Assembly (NCBI RefSeq): GCF_002999335.1 | Contig: NW_020312082.1 | Span: 1 to 64,000 of the forward strand | DNA from: Cyclospora cayetanensis | Taxonomy: Eukaryota > Apicomplexa > Conoidasida > Eucoccidiorida > Eimeriidae | Length of the DNA: 64,000 bases | Reading direction: 5' to 3' | Shown: positions 60,678 to 64,000 of the stretch, in pieces | How positions within the stretch are numbered: the first letter of the stretch is position 1 | How the letters are laid out: every line of letters starts with the position of its first letter | Notes under the pieces: generated by a model | Seen by the model: the letters and a program-made list of their open reading frames with translations, nothing else | Told to the model about the DNA's origin: nothing | Database searches by the model: none | Program-made: the position numbers and the translations under genes

Positions 60678-62591
60678 ATGCGTCTGCCTCCTGGGGATTG
60701 GGTTGGTACTTCAACAGCAACGGAGTTTGCTGCTGCTGCTGGATATCCAAAAGGACCATTCCAGGGCAGAAGCAACTTAAGCCAGAGCACTAGGCACCGA
60801 GCAGCAGCAACAAACCAGAAACAGCAAAAACTCTTGGTGCATCGGGAAGCTCGCGGAGTGTCTGCTTCCTCTCCGGCAACAGCATCAGCGAATACGGCGC
60901 TGCCCATGAGCGGTAGCACCACATTTTTAGTGGGAAATCCCAGTGAAACGGAGCACGTGCATCCCAGCACTCATGTTTCCATGAAGCAGGCACAACAGCA
61001 GGTGCCGCAGCAGCGAGGGGGGCTGCATGGGTTGGCGCAGTGGACCTCTGCCAGCAGCGCCTCCTTTCATGCAGCAACAGTGGACGACGGAGATAAGAAC
61101 TGGCCTCCCCTGTCGCGTCAGAGCACGTCTACGCATGCAGGCACTTCAGCGACGGTGACAGATGCCGTAGATGATGCTGCTACAGCAATGGACGTTCTTT
61201 GGCAGTCCTCTGAATTAATGCGTCTCTCGCGGCTCCTACTGCGCGCCATAGACCAGATCTGCTGCACCCGAACCGCCTGCAGCAGCCAGATCAGCAGCGG
61301 TGAACGTAGCCGAAGGAGCTGCATGCCCTCCTCAGCTAGTGGTGTTGCTGCTCTACGGGTTGAGGAAGGCGCTCGAACGAACAAAGCGGCAGGCATGGCA
61401 ACTTCCCCAATAGAGGCCACCGACTTGGGAGCCGCTCAGCAGCAGCTGCTACGACTCGCTGCGGCTGCGCGGCGCTGCAGCTCGCGTGTGTGGGTGGCTG
61501 TGACGTCTGAAGCACCAGGCGATGACAGTGCAAGTGCCTTGCATCACCAAGAAGACGCCACTGCGGCTGTGCTTGCTGCCTTCTCCGCCGTCGCTGCCGA
61601 GGCTACAGCAGCAGAAATGCACCCCGTTTTGCAGTCCAGTCCTGAGCAGCGACAGAGGCTGCAGCGACAGGTGCGGCAGCAGCTGCTGCTACAGCAGATC
61701 CAGCAGCAACAAGGATTCTCGGGATCCAAGGCTCAGGGCAGCGTCTCGTCCGTCGCAATGCGCCAGCAGATCCTGCAGCAACTGCATGCACACGAGCAGC
61801 AACGGCCGCTACAGCCAGCAGCCGCTGACGGCGCTGGCAGCAACGGCGGAGGCGGCAGAATCGACATGCGATCTGCTGTACTGCAGCAACTTGCACAGGC
61901 AGAGAAGTCGGGTTCGGCTGCAGCAGACCCTTACAGTGCCAGCGGTAATAGCATGGCGGACAGCAGCAGCAGCACTCCCGAGCTTCGCAGTAGATCAGCC
62001 CCAATCGGTGCTGCTTTCTCGTCGCAGCAGCAGCACAACCAGGCGGAGGATGTGGGAATCACTGGAGTACAACACCTGCTGCTGCAACTTGCCCTCGAGG
62101 GGCCGCCGCAGCATCAGCTGCTTCGACGGTTGCTGCTCCTGGACTGCAACAGCAAGTCAAAGGATCAGCAGCAGTTGCAAAAACAGCAGTGCTGTGTTGC
62201 TGTACCGCCCCGACACGTGCTGAATCGGTGGTTTGGGGAGGGTTTGCGGAAGCACCCGGAGGCGTTGTGGTTGGTGCAGCAGCACAGACAGCAGCAGCAG
62301 CAACACGAAGTGCAGGAGGCGCAGCATGAGCAACCGCATGATCCAAATCAGCAACACGTATTTTCCATGGTGCACCCGTCCAAACAGCAACATCCTCATC
62401 CCGAGTGGAGCTTTTCCTATGCGGCGCAGGTTGCAGCAGCAGAGGCAGGGCAGTTGATGCAGCATGTGGGGTCACTACATCGCAGCGTGCAACGCATGGT
62501 CACCGAAGATAGGTATCTGCGGCTGCTGCAGCCGCAGATCAGGCTTATATGCCATGAGTTTTCCACGGAATTGCTTTCGCTAGTGCCCTAG
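60678..62591 (+). CDS. Gln/Ala/Ser-rich hypothetical protein, about 638 aa ORF
   Basis: A single frame is open from at least 60669 to the TAG at 62589-62591; the first ATG in frame is at 60678, but the true start may be in an upstream exon. The protein is dominated by CAG-encoded Gln and Ala runs with short ordered islands: SSELMRLSRLLLRAIDQICC, VPPRHVLNRWFGEGLRKHPE and a C-terminal helix AGQLMQHVGSLHRSVQRMVT. A potential coiled coil lies at QRQRLQRQVRQQLLLQQIQQ. The islands suggest a scaffold or RNA-granule type protein, but I do not recognise it. Antisense and +1 frames here (for example 61522-62223) are open only because CAG repeats lack stops in all frames. Confidence 0.6.
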   Translation: MRLPPGDWVGTSTATEFAAAAGYPKGPFQGRSNLSQSTRHRAAATNQKQQKLLVHREARGVSASSPATASANTALPMSGSTTFLVGNPSETEHVHPSTHVSMKQAQQQVPQQRGGLHGLAQWTSASSASFHAATVDDGDKNWPPLSRQSTSTHAGTSATVTDAVDDAATAMDVLWQSSELMRLSRLLLRAIDQICCTRTACSSQISSGERSRRSCMPSSASGVAALRVEEGARTNKAAGMATSPIEATDLGAAQQQLLRLAAAARRCSSRVWVAVTSEAPGDDSASALHHQEDATAAVLAAFSAVAAEATAAEMHPVLQSSPEQRQRLQRQVRQQLLLQQIQQQQGFSGSKAQGSVSSVAMRQQILQQLHAHEQQRPLQPAAADGAGSNGGGGRIDMRSAVLQQLAQAEKSGSAAADPYSASGNSMADSSSSTPELRSRSAPIGAAFSSQQQHNQAEDVGITGVQHLLLQLALEGPPQHQLLRRLLLLDCNSKSKDQQQLQKQQCCVAVPPRHVLNRWFGEGLRKHPEALWLVQQHRQQQQQHEVQEAQHEQPHDPNQQHVFSMVHPSKQQHPHPEWSFSYAAQVAAAEAGQLMQHVGSLHRSVQRMVTEDRYLRLLQPQIRLICHEFSTELLSLVP

Positions 62592-63492
62592 GCTGCAGCT
62601 GCAACTGCACTTGCCATTAGCGAGTGGTAGATCGTAAGAGCCACGCGTCGTACAGCTTGAGCAAACGGTGGAAAGGTAGCTAGTGGCACAGTAGCACGAT
62701 GCGCTTTGGCCATAGTCGTTGCTTTAGCTGGAGAAGGTGCTGTGCAGTTGCGGCTACTGGAAACGATGGTAGGGATTGCTTTCGAGGGGTACTTGCAAAG
62801 CGGCGAGTTTTAGTCTCAGGACAAAAGCAGGGAGAAAGTAAGACTCATAAAGACTTTTGGACTTTGTGGAATTGTGCGACCTGCTGGGGAGAACACGTCA
62901 CGAGGTGCAAATGGTGGCCTCCCACAGTCAGCATTAGTGTCGAGGCAAGGCATGCACGCCTCCAGATTAAAGGCCCCGTGAAATAGACAGGTACACAGGC
63001 AAGGAGAACCAATAGAAAGGAAAGGAGAGCTGCACTGCCAGCCCTAAAGGGGACTAACAGCCATTCATTAGGCGCAAGTCCTCTTTCGCGGTGCCTCAGG
63101 TACACCGAGTGTATGCAGCAGTTCAGATAGACCGAGTATATGCAGCAGCAGCTGCTGCATTCAACACGACTTCATAGACAACAAGCAAAGTCAGCTAAAA
63201 GCACAGCTACAGTGGCTGCAAACGCTGCATTATGTATGTGATGAGCCTGCTGCCGCTTAGGCCAAAGGAGGGTCCTTCGAAGTGTGCAGCGGATGGTCAG
63301 GCGGCAGCGTCTCCAAAGCAGTGGCGCGCTGCTTCCGCAACTGCAACAAAGAATAGCAGCACTGAAGAAGGAAGCTCATGCAGTAATCCAATGAACACCA
63401 GCTTTGACAGAGAAGCTTATATGCAAGAGGAGGAACTGCCGAAAAGGTGCAAGGCACCCCACAAAACTGGCAGCAGCAGCAGTGCGTCTCAC
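62592..63492. other. Spacer with short ORFs only
   Basis: A plus-strand ATG frame of 95 codons at 62699-62986 and a minus-strand frame at 62845-63105 overlap one another. Neither has splice sites or motifs I trust. The minus-strand side may hold downstream exons of the gene at the right edge. CAG-rich tracts occur near 63.14 kb. Confidence 0.35.
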
Positions 63493-63912
63493 CTTGAAGA
63501 CACCGAACTTCTGATTCTCCCGACGTTTCCGCAGGCGTTCCTGTCTCCGTCTCTGCTCGTCCTGCAGAAGGCGCAGCACTTCAAACAAAGAGAACACGTG
63601 AAGTGCTGGTCTTCCCCCTAGCCTACACTCTAGCAGGCAAACAGCGGTGGGAGCAACGTGAAGAGCCTAAAATTCTCGAGTGCAAGGAAAGTGCATAGGC
63701 AGCATGAATGCAGTGCTTTCGTCTTACAAATGAGTAAACGAGCATCCTTCTGTAAAGCTCTCCGCGGATCTCCTTTGTTCTCTTCTCCCTCAGCCTCGGG
63801 TACGGGCCTCCCCAGACATAGGGTGGCAGGTTGGCTGATATCCGCTGGCGCATGTAGCGGTGCAGCAGCGAAGACACTCGAGAACGCAGTCGATGTTCCA
63901 CTGTCCGTACAC
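63493..63912 (-). CDS. Two exons of a minus-strand gene at the right edge (basic helical protein)
   Basis: Exon 63912-63728 follows a GGCTTCAG acceptor, enters in phase 1 and ends at a GTAAGA donor. Exon 63561-63493 follows CTTCTGCAG and ends at a GTGAGA donor; both junctions are in phase 0. The joined product runs EHRLRSRVSSLLHRYMRQRI, then NLPPYVWGGPYPRLREKRT, KEIRGELYRRMLVYSF and DEQRRRQERLRKRREN, ending QKFGVFK. It is strongly basic and helical, which fits an RNA- or ribosome-associated protein, but no family is recognised. Upstream exons and the start lie within the last 90 bases or beyond the window; downstream exons were not placed. The 129-codon plus-strand frame at 63232-63621 is probably its shadow. 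Confidence 0.5.
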
Positions 63913-64000
63913 CTGAAGCCGCAGCGCCGGCAACAAACTTAGCAACCTACTATTTCAGAGGGAAAGGGATGCGGAGCTTCTGACAGCCTGTAACGTCTAG

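Noticed and set aside
61522..62223. 233-codon plus-strand frame and several antisense frames over the poly-Gln gene
   Set aside because: CAG repeats have no stop in any frame (Gln, Ser, Ala, Leu, Cys), so overlapping open frames are expected. The frame at 60678-62591 is longer and has ordered islands.

Overview
The window looks like nuclear DNA of an apicomplexan, most likely an eimeriid coccidian (Eimeria or Cyclospora type). The genes are broken by many GT-AG introns, coding exons carry CAG-rich tracts giving short poly-Gln and poly-Ala runs, and the recognisable genes fit coccidian biology: an amylopectin-degrading amylase, a calpain-like protein, a REV3 polymerase and a PhyH oxygenase. 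No tRNA, rRNA, CRISPR array, insertion sequence or telomeric repeat was recognised. The species is an inference. Splice junctions were read by eye from GT/AG signals, reading phase and remembered family motifs; no search was run.

Layout. 0-8 kb: minus-strand exons of unrecognised genes, one with an in-frame TAG. 10.9-23.9 kb (+): the full catalytic subunit of DNA polymerase zeta (REV3), 18 exons whose phases all agree and give 2,511 residues. 24-28.3 kb (+): exons of unknown genes, the last carrying a near-perfect PAM2 motif for binding poly(A)-binding protein. 29.4-32.1 kb (-): a predicted type II membrane protein with an acidic region and an apparent frameshift in a CA repeat, and a small second membrane ORF. 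34.1-36.7 kb (-): a PhyH-family 2-oxoglutarate oxygenase and a 280-residue protein of unknown role. 36.8-44.2 kb: no convincing gene. 44.2-45.1 kb (-): two candidate exons. 45.2-53.3 kb (+): a calpain-like protein with two calpain-III domains, whose catalytic Cys and His positions appear substituted. 53.9-59.5 kb (-): an alpha-amylase with a starch-binding (CBM25/53-like) module, two fibronectin III domains and an intact plant-type GH13 core. 60-64 kb: a small signal-peptide ORF (-), a Gln/Ala/Ser-rich 638-residue ORF (+) and the start of a further minus-strand gene.

How they work together. Neighbours lie on both strands and share no obvious pathway, as expected for a eukaryotic chromosome: REV3 for translesion synthesis, amylase for storage polysaccharide, calpain-like and PhyH proteins for regulation or metabolism. 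The most unusual items are the predicted pseudo-calpain, the PAM2 protein, two GC-AG introns that are required by protein alignment, the CBM-Fn3-amylase architecture, and a new Cys-rich knot inside REV3.
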